Made by a program: the position numbers and the translations under genes
From: Methanolacinia sp964465295
GTDB lineage: Archaea > Halobacteriota > Methanomicrobia > Methanomicrobiales > Methanomicrobiaceae
Reading direction: 5' to 3'
Assembly (NCBI GenBank): GCA_964465295.1
Contig: CAYXKC010000005.1
Location: forward strand, 1-43,426
DNA length: 43,426 bases
The notes under the pieces: generated by a model
What the model was told of the DNA's origin: nothing
Databases searched by the model: none
What the model saw: only the letters and a program-made list of their open reading frames with translations
In this document: positions 23,732 through 31,933 of the stretch, piece after piece
Layout: the number at the start of each line of letters is the position of its first letter
Numbering within the stretch: position 1 is the first letter of the stretch

Positions 23732-24274
23732 TTGAGAAGGGTTATAACAGCCCCATGTCCTGTCTGTTCGAAGGATATCCAATATACATACCAGACAGAA
23801 AGAATTCCCTATTTTTCAGAGGTTATGATTGCGCATGCCTCATGCGACTGCGGATTTAAGTCGGTTGATACGATGGTAATGGGCGACGACGATCCGGTTC
23901 GTTATACATTCAGTGTTGAAGGGGAGGAGGATCTCGCCGTGAGGGTGGTCCGGAGCACCAAAGGATCGATCGAGATCCCGGAATTCGGGATTCTTGTCGA
24001 ACCGGGTCCGATGTGCGAGGCGTTCATATCGAATGTCGAAGGCGTCCTTCTAAGGATCCTGGACGTTGTCGGTGGAATCATCACCCGTTCCGGGGAACCG
24101 GAGAAGAGCAGGGCGATTGCCCTCAAAGAGAGGCTTGAACTTGCACGTGAAGGTAAAGAGCCCTTCACGCTCATTATCCAGGATATCAACGGCAACAGCG
24201 GGATAGTAAGTAAGAAGGCAGTGAAATCTGAATATATCCCTTACGGCGATCTTCCCGGCGAAGATTGTTCCTGA
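23732..24274 (+). CDS. ZPR1-type zinc-finger protein
   Basis: A 180-residue protein with one zinc finger, Cys9-x2-Cys12 and Cys38-x-Cys40, followed by the beta-rich ZPR1 homology domain (GFKSVDTMVMGDDDPVRYTFSVEGEEDLAVRVVRS...SIEIPEFGILVEPGPM). Eukaryotic ZPR1 is a chaperone for elongation factor eEF1A; a similar role in archaea is plausible but unproven. The start codon is TTG at 23732. It is supported by GGTGGAG ending at 23724, 7 bases upstream, and by the protein beginning right at the zinc finger. It is tightly packed between sepF and the Vms1-like gene. Confidence 0.9.
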   Translation: MRRVITAPCPVCSKDIQYTYQTERIPYFSEVMIAHASCDCGFKSVDTMVMGDDDPVRYTFSVEGEEDLAVRVVRSTKGSIEIPEFGILVEPGPMCEAFISNVEGVLLRILDVVGGIITRSGEPEKSRAIALKERLELAREGKEPFTLIIQDINGNSGIVSKKAVKSEYIPYGDLPGEDCS

Positions 24275-24292
24275 AAAATCCTGGTCTTAATT

Positions 24293-25255
24293 ATGTTTGA
24301 CAAGTTTCTAAACCGCGGTGCGGAGGAGGAGAGACAGCGCCTTTTGGATAACATGGCGCTGCTTGAAAAGGAAAACGAGAATCTGCGGAAGAGGCTGTCG
24401 AAGAGAGAGACGAAGGCAGCTGAAGACCCGGCAAGGCGTCAGGAACTGGAGGAGTCCCTGAATAAGGCGCTTAACAGGATCCAGGTTCTCGACCATGAAC
24501 TTGAGGTATGCAGGAGCGGGAAGAAAGAAGCGGATAAAGGGGCCCCGGCAAGTTTCAAACTCACTTACGGGGAATCCCTTGAGTTTATTGAGCGGCTATC
24601 TTCCATAAAGTCGTCAAAAGAAGATCTGCTGACCGTTTATAGTTCTCCGGGAGACGGGGAGATCCTTTCACAGATTCCAGTACCGGAGATCTCCGGTATG
24701 CTGAGTGACTACGGCGCGGATAACGGAATCATTGTCTTCTATGACAGGAGGTGTGAACCGTTCCCCGTATTTGCAGTTATACCACCATTCCCCGTGGAGT
24801 CTTCATTTTCGACAGCGGGCAGCGGATTTGATACCGGAGGACTCAACGCGCTTTTCGGTTCAGAACAGGTCGCGGCATTCGTTCTCGCCCACGCAGGGGA
24901 GTCCTTTATTGGTGTCGCAGACGCGTCGAATCTCTTCTATGGTGAACTCGTCAGAACCGGTGTAAAGGAGAAGCACTCGAAAGGTGGCTGGTCCCAGAAG
25001 AGGTACGAGAGGCTCAGGGACGAGGACATCCGGCGCCACGCTGAAAAGGCAGGTGAGGCGTTTGGCTCGATGATGGATGTGCACGGTTCAATTGCCGAAT
25101 TCCTTGTATTAATGGGGGACCCCAGGCTTGCAGGAGAGATCACCGAAGGCTGCACTCTCAAAAGACTTCTTAAAACCACAGATATAAAGGTCGACCGCCA
25201 CTGCGGTGAATCTCTCAGGAAGGAGATCTGGTCCGCGCTCTGGTTCAGGTTCTGA
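24293..25255 (+). CDS. Vms1/Ankzf1-like peptidyl-tRNA hydrolase (VLRF1 release-factor-like)
   Basis: A 320-residue protein. The N-terminal 75 residues form a charged coiled coil (EEERQRLLDNMALLEKENENLRKRL). The C-terminal half resembles the eRF1-like VLRF1 domain: AAFVLAHAGESFIGVADASN, then KEKHSKGGWSQKRYERLRDEDI. The loop GGWSQ (231-235) corresponds to the catalytic GxxQ loop of Vms1, with Gln235 as the probable key residue. Eukaryotic Vms1 frees stalled nascent chains from tRNA on 60S subunits. An equivalent ribosome-rescue role is inferred. It lies 18 bases after the ZPR1-like gene. Confidence 0.85.
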   Translation: MFDKFLNRGAEEERQRLLDNMALLEKENENLRKRLSKRETKAAEDPARRQELEESLNKALNRIQVLDHELEVCRSGKKEADKGAPASFKLTYGESLEFIERLSSIKSSKEDLLTVYSSPGDGEILSQIPVPEISGMLSDYGADNGIIVFYDRRCEPFPVFAVIPPFPVESSFSTAGSGFDTGGLNALFGSEQVAAFVLAHAGESFIGVADASNLFYGELVRTGVKEKHSKGGWSQKRYERLRDEDIRRHAEKAGEAFGSMMDVHGSIAEFLVLMGDPRLAGEITEGCTLKRLLKTTDIKVDRHCGESLRKEIWSALWFRF

Positions 25256-25368
25256 TTGTCACAAATCAAATCAGTATTTAATAATTTCCAACCCCCGGGT
25301 TACAAAGGCTAACTTCTGCCATTTTGTCCATTTATCTCATTTTCAGGCGAATATAGCAGTTGAGAAAG

Positions 25369-26556
25369 ATGGAATTTCAAATACGTTCTGCGGGCGGAAA
25401 AAGTTACAACGCCCCTGTATACAGGGCCTTAATCCCTGCTCTTATCCTTATTCTGCTTTTACTGGCATCCCCTGTCTCTGCGACAGGCGACCAGGACAAG
25501 TCCATGGTTACCGTCGTATCGTATACGACCGATCCTGAGGTTATGATGAAGGGGGATGAAGGCACAATTAAGGTCACGATTAAGAACAATGCTGAAAACC
25601 CCGTTCATATAAACCGTGTATGCCTCTATTCGGAAGGGATCCGTGTACTTGACGATACGGTCTACGATTCGGTCGGGGCATTCGGTCCGGGAAATACGAG
25701 GGAGTTTACATTCAGCGTTAAGGCCGATGAAAACGACGGAATATACTATCCGCTCTTTTATGCCGATTTCTCGGGTTCCGGAAGCCTGAGATATCCTGTT
25801 CCGGTGAAGATCGACAACAGCGGACTTTCGGTAAATGTCGTGGACGAGCCTGATTATTATATCGCAGGCTGCGAAAAGGTGCTTGTCTTCCAGGTGGGAA
25901 ACCCACGTGAGAGCGCGGTAAGCGGTGTGACGGTCACTCCTTCGGGCAGTCTTTCTTCGGAGAGCAAGGGTTTTTTCATTGGGGAGATCGAATCGGATGG
26001 TTCTACCGACGCTAAAGTATTCATAACCCCGGAATCAGAAGGTGTAATGGATTTCGTCATCGGGTACAGGAACGGGGTAAACAGGCATGAGCAGACAATT
26101 AGCCTGCCCGTAAGTTTCAGGCAGGGGGCAAAGGCCGCGGATCCTGTTCTTGTCAACCTTAAGACCTCTTTTGACGGTTCGATATACACGGTTAAGGGCG
26201 ATGTTTCCAATGCGGGTATCGATGATGCAAAGAACGTTGTGATAACCGCAGGCGAACCTGCAACACCCGCCAATCCATACACGAGATATGTTGCGGGATC
26301 GCTGAAGGCCGACGACTTCTCGGGCTTTGAGATTAACTTCATCTCTGAAGAGACCGAGGTCCCGGTAATCATTTCATACAGGGATGCCGACGGGAACCTG
26401 TTCCAGAAGACTGAAATCCTCGATCTGTCATCTGCAGAATCGCAGGGGGACGATGACGGCGGCAATTCGGGTCTGTTCCTTCTTCTCCTAACCGGGCTGG
26501 CATTATCCGGAGGAGCTGTATATTACTGGAAATTTTTCAGGCAAAAAGACAGGTAA
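25369..26556 (+). CDS. Secreted, C-terminally anchored CARDB/S-layer-like protein
   Basis: A protein of about 395 residues. The signal sequence is preceded by a basic/polar stretch and has core ALIPALILILLLLASPVSA. Three or so Ig-like domains follow, each with the CARDB/NEW3 pattern (GDEGTIKVTIKNNAENPVHINRV, CEKVLVFQVGNPRESAVSGVTV, SIYTVKGDVSNAGIDDAKNVVI). A C-terminal helix (GLFLLLLTGLALSGGAVYYW) and basic tail (KFFRQKDR) tether it to the membrane. It is 18 bases upstream of the ABC ATPase gene, which suggests that it is a partner or cargo-side domain of that transporter. ATG 25369 is used; TTG 25360 is also in frame. Confidence 0.85.
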   Translation: MEFQIRSAGGKSYNAPVYRALIPALILILLLLASPVSATGDQDKSMVTVVSYTTDPEVMMKGDEGTIKVTIKNNAENPVHINRVCLYSEGIRVLDDTVYDSVGAFGPGNTREFTFSVKADENDGIYYPLFYADFSGSGSLRYPVPVKIDNSGLSVNVVDEPDYYIAGCEKVLVFQVGNPRESAVSGVTVTPSGSLSSESKGFFIGEIESDGSTDAKVFITPESEGVMDFVIGYRNGVNRHEQTISLPVSFRQGAKAADPVLVNLKTSFDGSIYTVKGDVSNAGIDDAKNVVITAGEPATPANPYTRYVAGSLKADDFSGFEINFISEETEVPVIISYRDADGNLFQKTEILDLSSAESQGDDDGGNSGLFLLLLTGLALSGGAVYYWKFFRQKDR

Positions 26557-26574
26557 ACCGGACGGTGAAATATA

Positions 26575-27252
26575 ATGTCCGGAAAGAAGGTAATCCTCCT
26601 TGAAGATGTCTATAAGGTATACAGGCAGAGATTCGGGGATGTAGTTGCGCTGAACGGGGTTTCGCTTTCGGTTGTCGAGGGGGAATTTATCGCCATAATG
26701 GGGCCTTCGGGCTCCGGCAAATCCACCCTTCTCAACCAGCTTGGAATTCTGGACGTTCCAACATCCGGCGAACTCCTGATAGACGGCCATAACACAAGAT
26801 TGTTGGGCGATATCGAACTTACAAGGCTGAGGAGGGATAAGATCGGCTACATATTCCAGAAGTTCAACCTCATCCCCACGCTTACAGCGTATGAAAACGT
26901 AGAGTATCCCGGCATTCTTCGAAATAAACGAAGGGATGATTCCGGCAGGGCCTACGAACTTCTCGAGTCCGTCGGGATCTCCCGCGAACGTGCAGGACAC
27001 ACTCCAAACGAACTATCCGGCGGACAGCAGCAGAGGGTAGCTATTGCAAGGGCGCTCATCAACGATCCTGCAATTCTGCTGTGCGACGAACCCACGGGCA
27101 ACCTGGACTCGAAGACCGGGCTGCAGATTATGGATATGCTGGCAGATCTCAACGCTTCCGGAAGAACGATTGTGATGGTCACCCACGACAGCCATATCGC
27201 GGATTATGCGGACAGGACGATCGTCATCGCCGACGGGAGGATTGTCTCATGA
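26575..27252 (+). CDS. ABC transporter ATP-binding protein (MacB/LolD type)
   Basis: A 225-residue ATPase. Walker A is GPSGSGKSTLLN, the Q-loop is YIFQKFNLIPTLTAYENV, the signature is LSGGQQQRVAIARAL, Walker B is ILLCDEPTGNLDSKTG and the switch His is in VMVTHD. The 'FNLIPTLTAYENVE' and 'PTGNLDS' phrases are hallmarks of the MacB/LolD group, which work by mechanotransmission on envelope substrates rather than by passage of solute through the membrane. GGTGA precedes the ATG. The stop overlaps the permease start (ATGA). Confidence 0.96.
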   Translation: MSGKKVILLEDVYKVYRQRFGDVVALNGVSLSVVEGEFIAIMGPSGSGKSTLLNQLGILDVPTSGELLIDGHNTRLLGDIELTRLRRDKIGYIFQKFNLIPTLTAYENVEYPGILRNKRRDDSGRAYELLESVGISRERAGHTPNELSGGQQQRVAIARALINDPAILLCDEPTGNLDSKTGLQIMDMLADLNASGRTIVMVTHDSHIADYADRTIVIADGRIVS

Positions 27253-28421
27253 TTAGGGATATCTTCCTCCAGCTATCCCTGAGGAACGTTCGTATTCACT
27301 TCCTCCGTTCGCTTCTTGCTGCAGTAGGGATAGTGATCGGAGTCATCGCAATAGCTTCGATGGGTATGATGGGCGCAAACCTCCAGCTTCTTTTAAAAGA
27401 TCAGCTCTCCAGCAATGCGGATACCGTAATCGTTCAGCCGATGGGTTCCGACGACGTATACATCAGCGACCTGACATTAAACAGGATAAAACTTGTTGCA
27501 GGTCAGAATACCGTGGTTCCGGTATATTCGACATTCGATAAGATTGGTTACGGCTCAGCCGAGGGAATGGTGTACGTATATGGAATTGATCCTGCGAAGA
27601 CCAGAGAGTTTCTTCCGCTCTCCGACGGTGAATATCCCCGGTCTGACAGCAGCGTTCTCATCGGAGAAGGTCTTGTCACAGAGGCGGATATCCGGGCCGG
27701 TTCGGTGATCAAAATAGGGGATTCCGAAACCGGAAAGCAGCGGACTGTCCGTGTATCCGGAATTGTCGAAAAAAGAGGGTATTCGTTCGATCTGTTTACC
27801 GATTATTCAGTAATCACCACAGAAAGATTCTATGAAGAATTATACTCAAAGGACGGCGAATACGACCAGGTGAACATCATCGCCGGCGATACCGGGATGA
27901 TACAGGAGATAGTGAAGGATCTCGAACGTCTCCTGAACAAGAACAGGCAGTCCCATGACAGGGACTACAGGATAACCGATTCGGGTTCACAGCTAAAAGA
28001 GATCCAGAACGAACTCGGGATGGTATCCTCATTCGTGATGGCTATGGGCGCGATAACGCTTCTGGTCGCTGCAATCTCGATATTCAACGTTATGATGATG
28101 TCTGTTACAGAGAGGATACGGGAGATTGGAATTCTCAGGAGCATAGGGACTGAAAAGGCAGAGATCAGGAAGATGTTTCTCTATGAGGCGATATTAATCG
28201 GAATCTCAGGTTCGGTAATCGGTGCGGTACTCAGCGTTGTGTTTGGTTTTATCGTTGTTGCGCTGGTGGTCGGTGAGACGGATTATTTCCTGTCATTCGA
28301 CAGCCTGATGTATGTTCCTGCCGGAATTGTAATAGGACTTGCAACATGTATATTATCAGGTATATATCCTGCCTGGAGGGCTTCGAATCTTGACCCGGTC
28401 GATGCGCTGGCTTCGGAGTAA
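27249..28421 (+). CDS. MacB/FtsX-type ABC transporter permease
   Basis: A protein of about 390 residues. One N-terminal TM helix (SLLAAVGIVIGVIAIASMGMMGANL) leads into an extracellular MacB_PCD domain of about 220 residues. The C-terminal FtsX domain has three TM helices, with VAAISIFNVMMMSVTERIREIGILRSIG and SGIYPAWRASNLDPVDAL as family signatures. It starts at ATG 27249, inside the ATPase stop; longer in-frame readings into the ATPase gene have no protein character. The predicted complex is two ATPases and two permeases, joined by the secreted CARDB protein encoded upstream. Confidence 0.95.
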   Translation: MIRDIFLQLSLRNVRIHFLRSLLAAVGIVIGVIAIASMGMMGANLQLLLKDQLSSNADTVIVQPMGSDDVYISDLTLNRIKLVAGQNTVVPVYSTFDKIGYGSAEGMVYVYGIDPAKTREFLPLSDGEYPRSDSSVLIGEGLVTEADIRAGSVIKIGDSETGKQRTVRVSGIVEKRGYSFDLFTDYSVITTERFYEELYSKDGEYDQVNIIAGDTGMIQEIVKDLERLLNKNRQSHDRDYRITDSGSQLKEIQNELGMVSSFVMAMGAITLLVAAISIFNVMMMSVTERIREIGILRSIGTEKAEIRKMFLYEAILIGISGSVIGAVLSVVFGFIVVALVVGETDYFLSFDSLMYVPAGIVIGLATCILSGIYPAWRASNLDPVDALASE

Positions 28422-28434
28422 AGAGGTGTGAACT

Positions 28435-29208
28435 GTGGCAGACGGCGGAAAAAGAACGACGATAGAGATAGAGAACGACCCCTTATTCCTCGACGAACTC
28501 TCGGAGTTCCTCGAGATTCTCGGTAGTCCCGTGAGGCTTCGCATTTTAAAGAGCATCGAACAAATACCAAAGGATATCAGGGCTCTGTCCCGGGAGACCG
28601 GTTCAAGCTACGAGAATACTAAGAAGCATGTCGACAGGCTTCTTATCGCAGGGGTGATACGCCGGGAGGCCGGAGTCAACAACCGCTCATCCCGCGGGAG
28701 CCACCTGGTATGGAAGTATTCATTGATTCCCGGCGGGATCGAGGGGATCGTCCGCGACCTGAATATTTTTTCGAGCCTGAACATATCGATCGTGGATAAT
28801 GCGCTTGGTGAAAAGGTTGGGGAGGTCAGGGAGCTTTTATCGGAGAAGTTTTCAGGCCGCCCGATCTCTTCGCTTGTCTTAATCGGAGGTCTTGCTGACG
28901 GTACGGTATATCCCCTGTCCGCCGGCGGGATCTTAATCGGGAGGAAAGATCCCGATTCCCATGAGGATTTCAGCAACCAGATTATGATTTCTCCTGCATA
29001 TGGTGCGGTAACGAGAATAACCCGGCCTCATGCCCGCCTCTCTCTCATCGACGGCGAATATCTCCTTGAGGACTGCGGCAGCAGCGGCGGGACATATGTA
29101 AACGGTGTCGTTGTCGCCCCGGGATGCAATAGGACACTTAAAGACGGGGATCTCATCGATCTTGGAAAGGGAGCGAGAAGTGCAAGGTTAATTGCGGTCC
29201 TGCAATAA
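28435..29208 (+). CDS. Winged-helix (ArsR-like) regulator fused to an FHA domain
   Basis: A 257-residue protein. Residues 20-80 form an ArsR-type winged helix (EILGSPVRLRILKSI, then the recognition region ETGSSYENTKKHVDRLL). Residues 90-140 are a linker with VWKYSLIPGG and coiled-coil content. Residues 145-255 form an FHA domain: Gly169-Arg170, RPH with His199, and SSGGTYVNG with Asn223-Gly224, the residues that bind phosphothreonine. It is DNA-binding by inference and reads phosphorylation. The GTG start follows AGAGGTG by 6 bases. It sits 13 bases after the permease and is followed by a Ser/Thr kinase, its probable input. A paralogue begins at 43017. Confidence 0.9.
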   Translation: MADGGKRTTIEIENDPLFLDELSEFLEILGSPVRLRILKSIEQIPKDIRALSRETGSSYENTKKHVDRLLIAGVIRREAGVNNRSSRGSHLVWKYSLIPGGIEGIVRDLNIFSSLNISIVDNALGEKVGEVRELLSEKFSGRPISSLVLIGGLADGTVYPLSAGGILIGRKDPDSHEDFSNQIMISPAYGAVTRITRPHARLSLIDGEYLLEDCGSSGGTYVNGVVVAPGCNRTLKDGDLIDLGKGARSARLIAVLQ

Positions 29209-29231
29209 ATACTGGTGCAGGTTTGAATAAC

Positions 29232-30917
29232 ATGTCCGGGGGGGTATCAGGCAGAATATTAAAAACCGCAATATTGCGGATATTTCTTCTATTTTTTCTA
29301 ATATTGCTCTCCGTTTCGCTTTTTTCCTGCCCTGCGGTATTTGCAGGTGAGATCAGTATTTCAATAGGTGACGAAGGCCGGGATAACGGACTTAATTTAT
29401 CGTATACATCTTCTCCGGAGGACAATATCGCTGAAGACGATCCCCTCTTCGGCCCCGGAGGTCTGTTTGAGAGTGAAGAACTGGAATCGGAGGATTTCGA
29501 ATCAAAATTATTCGTCATGTTTCTGATTCTTTTGGCATATGTCGCCGGTATCGGGATGTCGGTCTTCCTTTATTTTGTCGAATCCGGAAATTCTTCAGAA
29601 TACACACTTAGGTTATCCTGGAAACCCCGCCTTATCCTGTTTGCTTTTTATCTGGTAATGGCCCTGGTCTGTTTTGCCGTCTTCATGGCACTGACCATAA
29701 TGGCATTTATTATCGGTATCACGAATACGAATTACTCCTCGTTCTTTCTTGAAATATTTGTATTTTTATTCATTTTCCTGCAATATATCTATCTTGCATA
29801 CACAATCTTCAGGAAAAAGCCCTCGGTTGCAGCCGTCTTCGCCGCACCTGTCTCCCTGCTGCTGATAAGGATCGAAATGAGCCTCTTTTATCCCTTCCTG
29901 TCGGAGTTCAGGACGACTGACGATTCAATATTTTTCATTGTAGTTACCTTCCTGACCTTTATTGCGGCGGTTTATCATCGTTCAGGAAGTAAAAAGCAGG
30001 ATGCGTTAACGGCTGATACCGGGAGCCATGACTCCGGTCCCGATCCTTCCCGGACCGAGACCGGGGATTCCGGCAGAAACACCTCAGGTTCAGGAATGCT
30101 GGATAATTCCGGGTTTCCGGTCTCTCTTAAAGATAACTACACTGATATCTCTCTTGTGGGTACAGGAGGGACTGCCAGGGTTTTTAAAGCGAGAAGAATT
30201 GACTCAGGGAATATTGTTTCACTTAAGGTTCCCTTGTTTTTTGATGACAGAACCGGAAAGGCATTTTTGAGAGAGATGAGGATATGGAAGAAGCTATCGC
30301 ATATTAATATCGTCGAGGTATATTCGGTAAACATACTCCCTGTTCCATACGTGGAAATGGAGTATATCGAATCCGGACTGGATGATATCGAAAAACCTAT
30401 GGATGTCGAAAGAGCCCTGAAGATCTTTGCAGGGGTTGCTTCGGGCCTGGCATATGTCCACAGCCTTGGATTTGCCCACAGGGACATAAAACCCAAAAAC
30501 ATCCTTGTTACTGAGGGGGATATCCCCAGGATTACCGACTGGGGGCTCGGCAAGATAATCGCCGACGGAACAGAGACGACAGTTGCGGGTTTTTCCCTAA
30601 GTTATGCTGCTCCGGAGCAGATCTCATCGAGAAAGTACGGAAAAAGCGGAGTTTCGACCGATATCTACCAGGCTGGGGTGCTCCTTTACGAGCTGCTCAC
30701 CGGCCGGGTGCCTTTTTCGGACGGAGATGCAGGAATTGGGGATATCAGCATATCCATATTAAATGACGATCCGGTTCTTCCTTCGGTTGTAAATCCTGCA
30801 TTAAAGCCCTTCGACGGGATTATTGCCAGATGCATGGAAAAGAAGCCTGAAGAGAGATACTCGTCGGTAGATGAGATTATGGACGATCTCAGGGATGCCG
30901 GTTTTTATAAGGACTAA
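29232..30917 (+). CDS. Membrane Ser/Thr protein kinase (Hanks type)
   Basis: A protein of about 561 residues. A signal-like helix (ILRIFLLFFLILLSVSLFSCPAVFAG) and a polar outer segment of about 60 residues (GDEGRDNGLNLS...) precede about five TM helices (about 95-250). A Ser/Thr/Gly/Asp-rich linker leads to the kinase domain (300-560). Catalytic features: glycine loop GTGGTARVFKARR, Lys332, His416-Arg417-Asp418 in AHRDIKPKNI, and Asp436-Trp-Gly where DFG is usual; SYAAPEQ and STDIYQAGVLLYELLTGRVPF follow. Active by these residues. Either TTG 29223 (GGTG 5 bases upstream) or ATG 29232 could start it. It is the end of the operon begun at 25369. Confidence 0.9.
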   Translation: MSGGVSGRILKTAILRIFLLFFLILLSVSLFSCPAVFAGEISISIGDEGRDNGLNLSYTSSPEDNIAEDDPLFGPGGLFESEELESEDFESKLFVMFLILLAYVAGIGMSVFLYFVESGNSSEYTLRLSWKPRLILFAFYLVMALVCFAVFMALTIMAFIIGITNTNYSSFFLEIFVFLFIFLQYIYLAYTIFRKKPSVAAVFAAPVSLLLIRIEMSLFYPFLSEFRTTDDSIFFIVVTFLTFIAAVYHRSGSKKQDALTADTGSHDSGPDPSRTETGDSGRNTSGSGMLDNSGFPVSLKDNYTDISLVGTGGTARVFKARRIDSGNIVSLKVPLFFDDRTGKAFLREMRIWKKLSHINIVEVYSVNILPVPYVEMEYIESGLDDIEKPMDVERALKIFAGVASGLAYVHSLGFAHRDIKPKNILVTEGDIPRITDWGLGKIIADGTETTVAGFSLSYAAPEQISSRKYGKSGVSTDIYQAGVLLYELLTGRVPFSDGDAGIGDISISILNDDPVLPSVVNPALKPFDGIIARCMEKKPEERYSSVDEIMDDLRDAGFYKD

Positions 30918-30928
30918 TATAAAAAAAT

Positions 30929-31933
30929 TCAGGGGAAAACAGAGCCTTTAAGCCTGACGCCCGCTTCCCCGGAGATCTCTCCTACAACTTTTGAACCAGG
31001 AACTATCCCTGAGATCCGGTTTGCTTCGTTCCCTGGTGCGATGAAGACATAGCCCATTCCCATATTGAATGTCTTGTACATCTCGTGTTCTTCGACGTCT
31101 CCAATCTCTTTGATCCAGTCGAATACAGGTGGCGGGGTAAGCGGCTCTGATATGTTAAATCCAAACGGCCCGAGCCTCCTGAGATTATTCAGGCCGCCGC
31201 CGGTGATATGGCACATACCGTGGATTTCACAGCTGCGGGTGACTTCAGGAACTTCGCTGTATATTCTTGTAGGTGTCAGGAGCTCTTCGCCTAGTGTCTT
31301 TCCCCACGGCATCTTCTCGTCATAGTCTGCATAGGATTCGACAACCTTTCTTGCCAGGGTGAGACCGTTCGAGTGAACACCGCTCGACGGAACGCCGATT
31401 ATGACATCCCCCTCCCGGATCTCCGAGCCTGTGATGATCCCGTTCTTCTTACCGACACCGAGGCATGTACCCGCAAGGTCGAGGCCGTTTACAAGCCCTT
31501 TGAGTGTAGCCGTCTCTCCGCCGATAAGGTTGATGTTTGCAAGCCTCGCACCTTCGTTAAGTCCTATGCCTATCTGCTTCATCTTCTCCGGCTCAACCTT
31601 GTCTGTCGCGATATAATCGACGAATGCGACCGGTTCAATGTTCATTACATAGAGGTCGTTTACATTCATCGCGATGCAGTCGATGCCGAGAGTCGACCAG
31701 TTCTTAAGCCTGTCTGCAACAAGCATCTTTGTCCCGACCCCGTCTACCGCGAGAGCAAGAACATGCTCTCCGAACTCTATGAGGCCGGCGAAATGGCCTA
31801 CATCTGAGCACATCCTGTAGTCGCCGCTTCTCCTGTAAGTGAGCTGCGAGACGAGGGCCTTTACACCGAGCTCTTCCAGGCTGATGTCGACCCCGGCTTC
31901 GCTGTATGTATGCCCGCCTTTCTTATCTTTCAT
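30929..31933 (-). CDS. purM: Phosphoribosylformylglycinamidine cyclo-ligase (AIR synthetase)
   Basis: The 334-residue enzyme of step 5 of purine synthesis, closing the imidazole ring with ATP. TYSEAGVDISLEE near the start, the DGVGTKMLVAD loop, AMNVNDLYVMNIEP and the HVTGGGLNNLRRLGP-like segment (MCHITGGGLNNL) are PurM signatures. The start overlaps the lysC stop by 4 bases (ATGA), so it is cotranscribed with aspartokinase, an unusual coupling of purine and amino-acid synthesis. The end converges with the kinase gene, 11 bases apart. Confidence 0.96.
   Translation of the reverse strand: MKDKKGGHTYSEAGVDISLEELGVKALVSQLTYRRSGDYRMCSDVGHFAGLIEFGEHVLALAVDGVGTKMLVADRLKNWSTLGIDCIAMNVNDLYVMNIEPVAFVDYIATDKVEPEKMKQIGIGLNEGARLANINLIGGETATLKGLVNGLDLAGTCLGVGKKNGIITGSEIREGDVIIGVPSSGVHSNGLTLARKVVESYADYDEKMPWGKTLGEELLTPTRIYSEVPEVTRSCEIHGMCHITGGGLNNLRRLGPFGFNISEPLTPPPVFDWIKEIGDVEEHEMYKTFNMGMGYVFIAPGNEANRISGIVPGSKVVGEISGEAGVRLKGSVFP

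Noticed and set aside
27081..27248. Upstream extension of the permease into the ATPase gene
   Set aside because: The extra 56 residues are Arg/Gly/Asp-rich without hydrophobic pattern and the ATG at 27249 has the usual ATGA overlap.
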